Shown in pieces: positions 23,438 through 31,289 of a stretch of DNA of 64,000 bases (its first letter is position 1; every line of letters begins with the position of its first letter). The notes beneath the pieces were generated by a model. The model saw only the letters and a program-made list of their open reading frames with translations. It searched no databases and was not told where the DNA came from. A program made the translations under genes and the position numbers. Location of the stretch: NCBI RefSeq assembly GCF_034521165.1, contig NZ_JAXHMV010000001.1:248001-312000 (forward strand), given 5' to 3'. This DNA is from Thiohalophilus sp. GTDB lineage: Bacteria > Pseudomonadota > Gammaproteobacteria > UBA6429 > Thiohalophilaceae.

Positions 23438-24778
23438 TTGAGCATGACAGGGTCAAGTACAACCGTCCGGGGCCTGCTACTGGTGATGTTGCTGCTGTCG
23501 AGCCCGGTGGTGGCCCTGGCGGCACTGGTACCGTTTGTGCAGCAGTTTGAAACCCGCGAGGCGGTGACGGTGCGCTCCACGCCGGATACCGGCGCCGACG
23601 TGGTGGCGACGTTACCTGCCGGCAGCCAATTGCGTTCAAAAAAGCGCAGTTCTGACGGTCGCTGGATCCAGGTCAGGCTGCAACAGCCGGCGGTGACCGG
23701 CTACGTGCGTACCCGCCATCTGCAGCGGCGCAGCACCGCTAGCCAAAGTGACTCGCGGATCGATTTACCCGCCAACCCGCGGCCGTCGAATTACCAGAAT
23801 GATCCCCTGGCCGAGGCGATCAGGAAAAAGGGCACGGCCTCGCTGGATCTGGGTGAGCTGGCCCACTCCGGCCAAATCGAGATGCAGCATGCCAAAAACG
23901 CCCGCGAACGCCAGCGCCAGCGGGAGCTGGCCGAGGCGCGCCGGCGTGCCAAGGAAGCCGAGCGTCGCCGCCGCGAGGCGGAAAAAGAACGCCAACGCCA
24001 GCGGGAACTGGCCGAGCAGCGCCGCCGCGAGCAGGAGATGGCGGCTCAACAACAATCCTCGGGCGTTGACTGGTGGAGCATCACCAACCAGGTCTTGCAG
24101 TCGACCGCCGAAATCAATCGCATCAAACAGGAGAATGCGGCCCGCACCCGGCAGCTGGCCGAACAGGCGCGGCGCGAACAGCAACGCCAGCAGCAATATC
24201 GCCAGCAACAGCAGGCCGCGCAACGGCAGGCGCAAAGTCAGCGTGAACAGTGGCAGCGCCAGCAGCAGGCCGCCGCCGAGCGGCGCCGCCAGCAAATCGC
24301 CGCACAACAGCGTCGCCAGCGGGAACAACAGCGCCTGGTCGAACAACAACGCCGCGCGAGCCAGAAGCTGCTGGCGCAAAGTGCCGGTGCGGCGTCGTCG
24401 GGTTACAGCGGTGGTGGGAGTTCTTCACCCTCCGGTTCGACAGGCACTGCTACCCGCACAGGGTCCGACAAGGGCTCGTCTTCGCGTAAAAAACAGAAGG
24501 TGTACGAACCCATGCCCGAGGTGGTCAGCAGGGAAAACTTTACCTGGTTTTCGGATCGCGATCGGGCGATCGCCAATGCCCGGCTCAAGTCGGTGAATGA
24601 TATTAATGATCGCTGTAGTACCAAGGGGGCGCGATCGGACGGGCCGCGATTCAGTGATATTGAACAGGGCAATGCCCCGACCCGCTGGTCCTATGCCAAT
24701 CCCGATTGCCGGCAAAACAGCAACGGCAAATGGAAATGTTCCGCCGAGGTGCGTGGCCATTGCTACCGAATGCAATAA
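23438..24778 (+). CDS. Secreted bacterial SH3 protein with long Q/R-rich coiled coil
   Basis: 446 residues. A signal peptide (1-27) leads to an SH3b-type domain at about 35-95, with EAVTVRSTPDTGADVVATLP and GYVRTRHLQ. Residues about 145-320 are an almost pure Gln/Arg/Glu/Ala helix made of iterated RQRELAEARRR-like units. A Ser/Gly linker at about 325-350 leads to a compact C-terminal domain of about 75 residues with four cysteines: DRCSTKG, NPDCRQN, WKCSAE and GHCYRMQ. Bacterial SH3 domains often bind peptidoglycan. The layout suggests a rod that spans the periplasm. Paired with the upstream lipoprotein; no known family is recognised as a whole. Confidence 0.6.
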   Translation: MSMTGSSTTVRGLLLVMLLLSSPVVALAALVPFVQQFETREAVTVRSTPDTGADVVATLPAGSQLRSKKRSSDGRWIQVRLQQPAVTGYVRTRHLQRRSTASQSDSRIDLPANPRPSNYQNDPLAEAIRKKGTASLDLGELAHSGQIEMQHAKNARERQRQRELAEARRRAKEAERRRREAEKERQRQRELAEQRRREQEMAAQQQSSGVDWWSITNQVLQSTAEINRIKQENAARTRQLAEQARREQQRQQQYRQQQQAAQRQAQSQREQWQRQQQAAAERRRQQIAAQQRRQREQQRLVEQQRRASQKLLAQSAGAASSGYSGGGSSSPSGSTGTATRTGSDKGSSSRKKQKVYEPMPEVVSRENFTWFSDRDRAIANARLKSVNDINDRCSTKGARSDGPRFSDIEQGNAPTRWSYANPDCRQNSNGKWKCSAEVRGHCYRMQ

Positions 24779-24805
24779 ATTCGTCGTCGGCAGCGACGAT
24801 GGCGT

Positions 24806-25660
24806 TTATGCCATGACATGCTGGCTAGCGGCCAGTTCGCGCAATCCCGCCAGCGCCTGTTCCAGGACCGGGTGATCGCTGTGGCGCGGATAGACCATGT
24901 AGGCCGGGTGGCGGAACTCGGGTGAATCCGCCACCCGGTAAAGCTGGCCGGCTTCGATAAACGGGATGGCCATGCGCGCCGGCAGAAAACAGCTGCCGCC
25001 GTTGGTCAGGATCAACTGCACTCCCAGCCAGCCGATGTTGGCAATTTGTGGCGGCCCCTCCAGATCCGGATAGCTCTGCGCGTGGCGGGCATAAAAGCCC
25101 GGACCCCATTCGATATAGACGTAATCCTCGCCGGGGCCGGTGTCGTCGGGCCGGGTGCTGACCAGGATCAGGGTTTCGTCGAACAGCGCCTCGACCATCA
25201 GCCCGGGGCTGTGGGTCGGGGTGTACATCAGGCCGATATCCAGGCTGCCCTCGATCAGTCCGCGCATGATGTCTTCCTCGAAGCCGATATCGCTGCGAAT
25301 GACTACATCCGGGGCCTGGCGGCGCATCCAGCCGACCCATTGTGGCAGATAGCCTTCCCACAGAGCGATACGCCCGCTGATCCGGATGCTGGCCCGGTAG
25401 CGTTCCGGCAGTCCCACCTCGGTGCGGGCCTGATCGGCCGTGAGCACTAACCGTTTGGCGTAGTCGAGAAACCGACGCCCGGCCGGTGTCAGGCTCGCCC
25501 CGGCCCGGTTACGCACGAACAGCCGGGCACCCAGTTCCTGTTCCAGCCGCTGCAGGCGGGCACTGACTGTGGACTGGGTCAGGTGCAACTGATGGGCTGC
25601 TTCCAGAAAACTGCCGTTGGCGGTGATGGCGAGAAACGTCCGGGCCTGTTCGATATCCAT
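24806..25660 (-). CDS. LysR-family transcriptional regulator
   Basis: A 284-residue regulator. The N-terminal winged helix-turn-helix, residues 1-60, reads ARTFLAITANGSFLEAAHQL then LTQSTVSARLQRLEQELG, typical of LysR. Residues 85-280 form the effector-binding domain, with IGLMYTPTHSPGLMVEALFD. It is transcribed away from the DsrC-like gene across a 118-base spacer that carries repeated atatcg motifs, the usual arrangement for a LysR protein and its target. The inducer is unknown. HdfR/LrhA-like relatives exist, but a role in motility is not shown. Confidence 0.88.
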   Translation of the reverse strand: MDIEQARTFLAITANGSFLEAAHQLHLTQSTVSARLQRLEQELGARLFVRNRAGASLTPAGRRFLDYAKRLVLTADQARTEVGLPERYRASIRISGRIALWEGYLPQWVGWMRRQAPDVVIRSDIGFEEDIMRGLIEGSLDIGLMYTPTHSPGLMVEALFDETLILVSTRPDDTGPGEDYVYIEWGPGFYARHAQSYPDLEGPPQIANIGWLGVQLILTNGGSCFLPARMAIPFIEAGQLYRVADSPEFRHPAYMVYPRHSDHPVLEQALAGLRELAASQHVMA

Positions 25661-25667
25661 CTGCCTC

Positions 25668-25742
25668 TCCTTATATCGAATATGGCGATATTATACAGCA
25701 AATAATATCGTTTGACTGCATTAGATGATACTTATATCGTTT
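25668..25742. promoter_or_regulatory. Repeated atatcg motifs between lysR and the DsrC-like gene
   Basis: tatcgaatatggcgata at 25674-25690 is a dyad. atatcgttt occurs again near 25706 and 25734. The very A+T-rich spacer and the spacing of about 30 bases suit a LysR tetramer binding a recognition and an activation site. The assignment is inferred from layout. Confidence 0.45.
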
Positions 25743-25778
25743 TTACTACATTAACAGCAGGCAAGAAGGAGTTCTCCG

Positions 25779-26111
25779 ATGACGACCGCGACAGAACTGG
25801 AACGGGACAATGAAGGTTATTTGATCGATCCGGAGCAGTGGAATGAAGCCGTCGCCCGGGAACTGGCCGAGGAAGAGGGACTGGAGCTGGATGAGACCTA
25901 TCTGGCGGTGCTCAATTTCATGCGCCGCTACTGGGCCGAGCATCAGGTCGCTCCGGACGTGCGCCATGTGGTGGATTATCTGGTCAAGGAGCAGGGCTTC
26001 GACAAGAAAACCGCCAAGGCCCATCTGTTCGAGCTGTTCCCCTACGGTTATGTGAAACAGGCCTGCAAGGTGGCCGGGATGATCAAGCCGCGGGCCTGGA
26101 GTACCGGCTGA
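25779..26111 (+). CDS. DsrC/TusE-family protein lacking the C-terminal cysteine
   Basis: 110 residues with the family's fold: DNEGYLIDPEQWNEAVA, then FMRRYWAEHQVAPDVRHVV and LFELFPYGYVKQACKVAGM. DsrC carries sulfur on a penultimate cysteine (CysA) and a second cysteine 10-11 residues upstream (CysB); TusE keeps only CysA. Here CysB is present in KQAC, but the end is KPRAWSTG with no CysA. It therefore probably cannot act as a standard sulfur carrier and may have a regulatory or sensing role. Divergent LysR regulator upstream. It starts after aaggagttctccg. Confidence 0.85.
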   Translation: MTTATELERDNEGYLIDPEQWNEAVARELAEEEGLELDETYLAVLNFMRRYWAEHQVAPDVRHVVDYLVKEQGFDKKTAKAHLFELFPYGYVKQACKVAGMIKPRAWSTG

Positions 26112-26208
26112 GAATCGCGGCCGGTCAACGTGTTACAAGGGAGCCGGTGAGTTGTGCCTCGTCCCCGTGAAATCGCCGGTTTCCTTGTTCTTAATTATGT
26201 GCTGTGAA

Positions 26209-26285
26209 TGGCGCCCCGAAGAGGATTCGAACCTCTGACCTTCCCCTTAGGAGGGGGATGCTCTATCCAGCTGAGCTATCGGGGC
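26209..26285 (-). tRNA. tRNA-Arg(CCU)
   Basis: 77 nucleotides with an encoded CCA. Acceptor gccccga pairs with tcggggc; D-arm gctcagctggatagagc; anticodon loop ctcctaa with anticodon CCU; T-arm ggttcgaatcc. It reads the rare AGG codon. Such genes are frequent integration sites, but no integrase or repeated 3' end is seen beside it. Confidence 0.96.
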
Positions 26286-26398
26286 CGATGGAAAGGCGCG
26301 AAGATTGTAGCACTGCCGCAACAGGGCACCAAATCGGCCCGAATCGACAGGCCAATCTGTTGCACATATACAGCTCGATGTGAGCGGTTCGAGAGCGC

Positions 26399-26878
26399 TC
26401 AGGCCTTGGTAGCGATGGATTGGCGGTTCGATGCGGAGACTGTGCTGCCCGAGGCGGAGTACAGTTCCGTGTTACCGGTCTGGCCCTGAAGGATATTCAA
26501 GGCCGTTTCGGTGCGTTTGCGGTTGTGTTCGATGATGATGCCGTTGATGCGGTTTTGTTGCTCGCAGTCACGGCTGAGTTGTTCAATGTCCTGCCAGATT
26601 CGGGCTATCGGATCGGTGGTGCTGTTTTGCTGGCGGCTCAGGTAGGCCATGACGCCGCTGCGATCCAGATCCAGCCCCGCTTCGCGTAATAGCGTGACCC
26701 GTTCCTGTTCCAGATCGTCCAGCGAGGCGGTCAGGCGGCTCTTGTCCCGGGCGGCCTGTTCGATGCCCGGCCGGTCGTTATCGGACAGCGCCTGGTATTC
26801 CGCCTGCAGGGTTTCCTGCAGGGCCGTCAGGTGGGCGGCAATGTCCTTGAGAATCGGTAACAGCGTGGGATCGGCCAT
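26399..26878 (-). CDS. flgN: Flagellar export chaperone FlgN
   Basis: A 159-residue helical protein that binds the hook-filament junction proteins FlgK and FlgL before export. The N-terminal two thirds is a helical hairpin (ILKDIAAHLTALQETLQAEY, DKSRLTASLDDLEQERVTLL). The C-terminal part, IIIEHNRKRTETALNILQGQ, corresponds to the client-binding helix. It is the last gene of flgA-flgM-flgN, 11 bases after flgM. Confidence 0.88.
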   Translation of the reverse strand: MADPTLLPILKDIAAHLTALQETLQAEYQALSDNDRPGIEQAARDKSRLTASLDDLEQERVTLLREAGLDLDRSGVMAYLSRQQNSTTDPIARIWQDIEQLSRDCEQQNRINGIIIEHNRKRTETALNILQGQTGNTELYSASGSTVSASNRQSIATKA

Positions 26879-26889
26879 GGTTTGCCCTC

Positions 26890-27207
26890 TTAACGGCGCA
26901 ACGAGGTTTCAAAGTCGATCATCTTGTCGGCGACCCGATCAGCGTCCACCCGGTATTCTCCCCGGGAGAGGGCGTCTTTGACCTGATTGACCCGATCCTG
27001 GTTGACCGGGGCATCGCTGCCGATACTGCGTTCGATGTCCTTGAGCTTGCTGGCCGTGCTGGTCAGGCTGACCTTGTCACTGCCCTCATTCCCGTTCTGG
27101 TTCTGTTCCGAAGTCGATGAACGGGCCTCGCTTTTGACACGCTCGGCAATATCCCTGGCGGCCTGCTGGGGCCGGTTGGTGTTAATGCTGTTGATGTCGT
27201 TCGCCAT
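26890..27207 (-). CDS. flgM: Anti-sigma28 factor FlgM
   Basis: 105 residues. The N-terminal half is polar and likely disordered; the sigma28-binding helices are in the C-terminal half, with KLKDIERSIGSDAPVNQDRV and VDADRVADKMIDFETSLRR. FlgM holds FliA inactive until it is exported through the finished hook. A sigma28-like site (tttcttta... on the plus strand) precedes it within the flgA-flgM gap, so flgM may be made from both the flgA transcript and its own promoter. Confidence 0.92.
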   Translation of the reverse strand: MANDINSINTNRPQQAARDIAERVKSEARSSTSEQNQNGNEGSDKVSLTSTASKLKDIERSIGSDAPVNQDRVNQVKDALSRGEYRVDADRVADKMIDFETSLRR

Positions 27208-27229
27208 GGTTCACTCCTGCCTTATCCGA

Positions 27230-27256
27230 TTGGCGTCCATTTTCGGCATTTCTTTA
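27230..27256 (-). promoter_or_regulatory. Possible sigma28 promoter for flgMN
   Basis: On the minus strand: taaagaaa, an 11-base spacer and gacgccaa, 23 bases before the flgM start. The -35 core TAAAG is exact; the -10 is a weak 5 of 8 match. FlgM is FliA-controlled in related bacteria, which supports the call. Confidence 0.35.
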
Positions 27257-27281
27257 GCGCCGGACTCAAAAAACAGACGTT

Positions 27282-28070
27282 TCAAATGGTTACTTTCACC
27301 TTCCCGGGACCGACCACTGTCGCCTGCAGCTCTTCTTTGCTGCGCAGGTTGCGGACCCGGATTTTTTTGCCCTCGGTACCGTCCATCAGCGCCTTGCCCT
27401 TGACGTGAATGGTCAGGTTCCCGGCCCGGGCGATAATCGTGATTTCGTCGCCGCGGCGCACCAGCCGGGGGCGGGCGACACTGGCCGGATTCAGGACCCG
27501 GGCCTGGCGGACACTGCGTTGCAATACCTGGCCTGCGATCTCGGCCGGGCGGCGATAATAGCCCCGATTCAGGCGTGAGATCTCCCGGCGTTCGGCACGC
27601 ACATCGTCGCTCGACAGGCGGGTACCACGTGGCAAATTGCGCACCGCCACCAGGACCTCGGCAAAACGGCGAATACTCACCGGGACATGAATCTTCCAGC
27701 CATTGCGGCCCCGGCACTCGGTTATGAGCGTGGTATAACCGCTCTGGCGACCGCCCGGCGGGAAACCGACCCGCAGGGGCTCGTCACAAGCCGCCAGCCT
27801 CAACCGGGGATCCAGCTGGTTGATGGTGTAATCCAGATCCTTGCCCGGCGGGCCGAATTGTTCCTGTAAATAGGCTTCCACAGCCTGGCGGATTGCGGCA
27901 GAATCGCTGCTGGCCGCCCAGCCCGAGGTATTCAGTCCCGACAACAACAGCAGCATCAGCGCCACAAAACCGGCACGCGCGGCGGCGCCGGCAGTGACTT
28001 GCCGGGGGGGCGCCGTTGCCGGGCGTTGTAAGCGGGGCGCCCGTAATGTGGTAAGGAATCTGAAAATCAT
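27282..28070 (-). CDS. flgA: Flagellar P-ring assembly chaperone FlgA
   Basis: 262 residues, periplasmic. A long basic leader of about 30 residues precedes the export signal FVALMLLLLSGLNTSGWA. The C-terminal SAF-type domain includes RNLPRGTRLSSDDV and DEITIIARAGNLTIHVKGKA. FlgA helps FlgI subunits assemble the P ring. Two methionines at the start could serve; the ATG at 28070 is used, but a later start nearer the signal peptide is possible. An RpoN site lies about 105 bases upstream. First gene of flgAMN. Confidence 0.92.
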   Translation of the reverse strand: MIFRFLTTLRAPRLQRPATAPPRQVTAGAAARAGFVALMLLLLSGLNTSGWAASSDSAAIRQAVEAYLQEQFGPPGKDLDYTINQLDPRLRLAACDEPLRVGFPPGGRQSGYTTLITECRGRNGWKIHVPVSIRRFAEVLVAVRNLPRGTRLSSDDVRAERREISRLNRGYYRRPAEIAGQVLQRSVRQARVLNPASVARPRLVRRGDEITIIARAGNLTIHVKGKALMDGTEGKKIRVRNLRSKEELQATVVGPGKVKVTI

Positions 28071-28173
28071 AACAATTACAATGTCTTGTCCTGATGAAAT
28101 AGACCGCCGGCCGGAACCGGTCCGCCGCCTGACCGGGCCGAAGAACGGCTAGCGTGACGGGCAACAGGTATGA

Positions 28174-28189
28174 TGCAAGCCGCATGCCA
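28174..28189 (-). promoter_or_regulatory. RpoN (sigma54) promoter for flgAMN
   Basis: Minus strand: tggcatgcggcttgca, with GG and GC separated by 10 bases, identical to the TGGCAY-N5-TTGCA consensus. The predicted start is about 93 bases before the flgA ATG. Confidence 0.75.
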
Positions 28190-28289
28190 TGACAGGAATT
28201 CAACCGGGAGAAGGCTCGCCGCCTCAAGGATACGGGTAGCGGGCCGATATATCCGAAGATACAGGAACTTACGAACTCAAGGGTGATTT

Positions 28290-29204
28290 ATGGCGGGCTT
28301 GCTCGACGGCGTGGACCAACGAACCAATCTGGTGGGAGAAAACCGACTGGAACTGCTGATGTTCCGGCTGGGCGGCCGGCAGCGTTACGGCATCAATGTC
28401 TTCAAGATTCATGAAGTGATTCAATGCCCACCGCTGAACCGGATGGTGCATAGCAATCCCATGGTGTGCGGTATCACGCATCTGCGTGGGCGGACGATAC
28501 CCGTCATCGATCTGGCCAAGGCAATCGGTAAACGGGGTGTGGACAAGTGCGAGGACGCGTTTGTTATCGTGACCGAGTATAACCGCTCAATCCAGGGTTT
28601 TCTGGTCAGTAATGTCGAGCGCATCATCAATCTCAACTGGGAAGAGATCAAGGCGCCACCGAGTGGGCTGGGCAAGAACAGTTACATGACGGCCGTGACA
28701 CATGTGGAAGATGACATGGTCGAAATCATCGATGTCGAAAAAGTCCTGGCCGATCTGGTGGGTACCCTCGCCGAACTCGACAAACCCGAGCAGTATCGGG
28801 GCGGTTCGCAACAACCGGTGCGGATACTGGTCGTGGATGATTCCAGCGTGGCCCGTAACCAGATCACCCGCACCCTGGAACAGATGGGGATGCAGCCGAT
28901 CGTTGGTAAAAACGGTCGCGAAGGGTTGCAGTTATTAAAAGACATGCTTGGCTCGGGGCAGCTGGTCGATGCCGTGATCTCGGATGTGGAAATGCCGGAA
29001 ATGGATGGGTATACCCTGACGCAGGAGATTCGACAAAATGAACAATTGCGTCAACTGCCGGTATTGCTGCATACCTCATTAAGTGGTGTCTTCAACAATG
29101 CCATGATCAAAAAAGTCGGGGCCGATAAATTCGTGCCAAAATTCCAGGCGGATGAGCTGGCGAAAGAAGTCGTCAACCTGTTGCAGGAAAAGCAAATACT
29201 CTGA
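28290..29204 (+). CDS. cheV: Chemotaxis coupling protein CheV
   Basis: 304 residues. The N-terminal CheW-like domain, about 25-170, contains GRQRYGINVFKIHEVIQCPP and ITHLRGRTIPVIDLAKAIG. The C-terminal receiver, about 178-300, has VVDDSSVARNQ, the phosphorylated Asp in VISDVEMPEMDGY, and the conserved Lys in KFVPKF. CheV couples receptors to CheA and tunes adaptation by being phosphorylated. The placement of cheV-cheR before flgB is typical of Pseudomonas and Vibrio polar flagellar clusters. Confidence 0.95.
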   Translation: MAGLLDGVDQRTNLVGENRLELLMFRLGGRQRYGINVFKIHEVIQCPPLNRMVHSNPMVCGITHLRGRTIPVIDLAKAIGKRGVDKCEDAFVIVTEYNRSIQGFLVSNVERIINLNWEEIKAPPSGLGKNSYMTAVTHVEDDMVEIIDVEKVLADLVGTLAELDKPEQYRGGSQQPVRILVVDDSSVARNQITRTLEQMGMQPIVGKNGREGLQLLKDMLGSGQLVDAVISDVEMPEMDGYTLTQEIRQNEQLRQLPVLLHTSLSGVFNNAMIKKVGADKFVPKFQADELAKEVVNLLQEKQIL

Positions 29205-29238
29205 GTTTGCACCTGATTGCCACGAGAAACCGAGCCAA

Positions 29239-30087
29239 GTGAGCCAGCCCTTGTTGTCCAAAGAGGAATATGATGCATTCCGTCATTTTCTGGAAGAGTC
29301 CTGCGGCATTGTACTGGGTGATAACAAGCATTACCTGGTCACCAGCCGACTCAACCGGCTGACCGAGGAGTTTTCGTTCGACTCGCTCAGTAAAATGCTC
29401 GAGGCCCTGCGTCAGAACAAAAACCAGGTACTGCGCGAGCGCATCATCGATGCGATGACTACCAACGAGACCAGCTGGTTTCGGGACATCTATCCGTTTG
29501 AAATACTCAAAAAAGACCTGCTTCCCGAGCTCGCCGCACAAAAACCCAATCCGCTGCGTATCTGGTCGGCGGCCAGCTCCTATGGCCAGGAAGCCTTTTC
29601 CATCGCCATCGCTATCAAGGAATTTCAGCAAAATCGCCCCGGTGTCTGGAACGGTAATACGGACATCCTGGGCACCGATATTTCCCCGACCGTGATCCGG
29701 ATCGCCCGTGATGCCAAATATGACGAACTCAGCCTCGGGCGCGGCCTGAGCGCGGAACGCCGGCAGCGCTATTTCACCGATAACGGCGACGGCGGCTGGA
29801 CCGTCAAGCCGGAAATCCGCAACATGGCGCGGTTCAGCGAGATGAATCTGCTCAAGAGTTTCAGCAATCTTGGCAAGTTCGATCTGATATTCTGCCGCAA
29901 CGTGTTGATTTACTTCTCTTCACCGATCAAGACCGACATCCTCAATCGCATGACCCAGGTACTCAAACCGGGCGGCTACCTGTTTCTCGGCGGTTCCGAA
30001 TCCCCCACCGGTTACAGCCAGGCCTACGAAATGTGCCGCTTCCCCGACGGTGTCGTCTACCGCCTCAAGGAAAACTGGAAAGCCTGA
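29239..30087 (+). CDS. cheR: Chemotaxis protein methyltransferase CheR
   Basis: 282 residues from a GTG at 29239; no ATG lies between the cheV end and the first conserved block, and an earlier in-frame ATG would overlap cheV by 53 bases. The SAM-dependent enzyme methylates glutamates on chemoreceptors. The N-terminal helical domain has FRHFLEESCGIVLGDNKHYL. The SAM site is seen in LRIWSAASSYGQEAFSIAIA and ILGTDISPTVIRIAR, and FDLIFCRNVLIYF is the motif IV equivalent. No CCA-like pentapeptide tether is present. Confidence 0.93.
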   Translation: MSQPLLSKEEYDAFRHFLEESCGIVLGDNKHYLVTSRLNRLTEEFSFDSLSKMLEALRQNKNQVLRERIIDAMTTNETSWFRDIYPFEILKKDLLPELAAQKPNPLRIWSAASSYGQEAFSIAIAIKEFQQNRPGVWNGNTDILGTDISPTVIRIARDAKYDELSLGRGLSAERRQRYFTDNGDGGWTVKPEIRNMARFSEMNLLKSFSNLGKFDLIFCRNVLIYFSSPIKTDILNRMTQVLKPGGYLFLGGSESPTGYSQAYEMCRFPDGVVYRLKENWKA

Positions 30088-30105
30088 ACCGCTTTATCAA
30101 AAGTG

Positions 30106-30280
30106 GTGGAAGAAACGCAAAGGACGCGGAGTCGCAGAGGACGCAAAGTAAAGCCTTTTAGTTACTCATCAGAGATTTGGATGCCTGTTTGGGGTGCTGC
30201 GCATTCCCCGGGTTCCCGCAACTAAACACAAGTATTACTTCGCGTTCTTTGCGTCTTTGCGTTCTCCGCGTTATTTCCAG
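30106..30280. repeat. Dispersed acgcaaag inverted repeat (copy 2)
   Basis: The left arm gaaacgcaaaggacgcggag then tcgcagaggacgcaaag is at 30109-30148. The right arm cgcgttctttgcgtctttgc then gttctccgcgttatttcc is at 30240-30280. Between them are about 90 bases with no gene. It fills the cheR-flgB gap. Confidence 0.75.
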
Positions 30281-30391
30281 TGAACCAGAAAAAGTGATTG
30301 TCTGCCGGTTTGGCCAGGGTTTGCCGCCGGCAAGCGTGGGTTGCCTCCCCTCTGATACCCCAAGTTGTTGTTTTTTATAGCCATAAAAATA

Positions 30392-30407
30392 TGGCACGGC
30401 AGTTGCA
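30392..30407 (+). promoter_or_regulatory. RpoN (sigma54) promoter for flgB
   Basis: tggcacggcagttgca: identical to the consensus TGGCACG-N4-TTGCA, with GG and GC 10 bases apart, 42 bases before the flgB start. Confidence 0.9.
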
Positions 30408-30448
30408 ATATTCGGGCTGTACAGCAACGGCAACAACGGATAGCAACC

Positions 30449-30853
30449 ATGCCAATGAATTTTGACAGTGTACTGGGAATCCACGAGACGGCCCTGAATC
30501 TGCAGGCGAAGCGGGCCGAGCTGCTCGGCGCCAACCTCGCCAATTCGGACACACCCGGTTACAAGGCGCGCGATATTGATTTTCGTGCTGCCCTGCGGGA
30601 TGCCCAGGAGCTGGGCACTAATGCCGGCCCGATGCAGGCGACCAGCCGGCGCCATATGCAGCCGGAGAATTACCAGATGGGGGCGCAGGTTATGTACCGC
30701 CAGCCGTTGCAGCCCTCGCTGGATGGTAACACTGTCGAGAGCGAGGTCGAGATGGGCGCGTTTTCCGAGAATTCTATGCGTTACATGTTCTCGTTGCAGA
30801 TAGTCAATGGTCGTTTGCAAAAACTAATCACCGCGTTCAAGGGAGGCCAGTAA
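30449..30853 (+). CDS. flgB: Flagellar proximal rod protein FlgB
   Basis: 134 residues. The N-terminal rod signature is ANLANSDTPGYKARDIDF, the D0-type helix shared by rod and hook proteins. The C-terminal helix ends in MRYMFSLQIVNGRLQKLITA. The ATG at 30449 is preferred; the longer frame would start inside the RpoN promoter. First gene of flgBCDEFGHI. Confidence 0.95.
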   Translation: MPMNFDSVLGIHETALNLQAKRAELLGANLANSDTPGYKARDIDFRAALRDAQELGTNAGPMQATSRRHMQPENYQMGAQVMYRQPLQPSLDGNTVESEVEMGAFSENSMRYMFSLQIVNGRLQKLITAFKGGQ

Positions 30854-30856
30854 ACC

Positions 30857-31270
30857 ATGTCGCTGTTTAATATTTTCGATACCGCCGGAACCGCGCTGAA
30901 CGCCCAGTCACTTCGGCTGAATACCACTTCCAGTAACCTGGCCAATGCCAACAGTGTCAGCAGCAGCACCGGTGAAACCTATCGAGCGCGTCACCCCGTA
31001 TTCGCGCCAATCATGAAACAGCTGGGCGGCGATGGCAGCAGTGTTGGTGTGCAGGTGAAGGGCGTGGTGGAGAGCCAGGAGCCGCTGAGGATGGAATACA
31101 ACCCAGAGCATCCGATGGCCAATGAAGAAGGTTATATCTTTTTGCCCAATGTCAATGTGGTGGAAGAGATGGCCAACATGATTTCGGCATCCCGTTCTTA
31201 TCAGACCAATGTCGAAGTCATGAATTCCGCCAAACAGATGATGATGCGTACCCTTTCAATGGGTCAGTAA
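30857..31270 (+). CDS. flgC: Flagellar proximal rod protein FlgC
   Basis: 137 residues. The N-terminal rod motif is SSNLANANSVSSSTGETYRA, the C-terminal motif NVNVVEEMANMISASRSYQT followed by a terminal helix. It begins 3 bases after flgB and continues the rod. Confidence 0.96.
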   Translation: MSLFNIFDTAGTALNAQSLRLNTTSSNLANANSVSSSTGETYRARHPVFAPIMKQLGGDGSSVGVQVKGVVESQEPLRMEYNPEHPMANEEGYIFLPNVNVVEEMANMISASRSYQTNVEVMNSAKQMMMRTLSMGQ

Positions 31271-31289
31271 TTAATTCGGAGACAGCATA

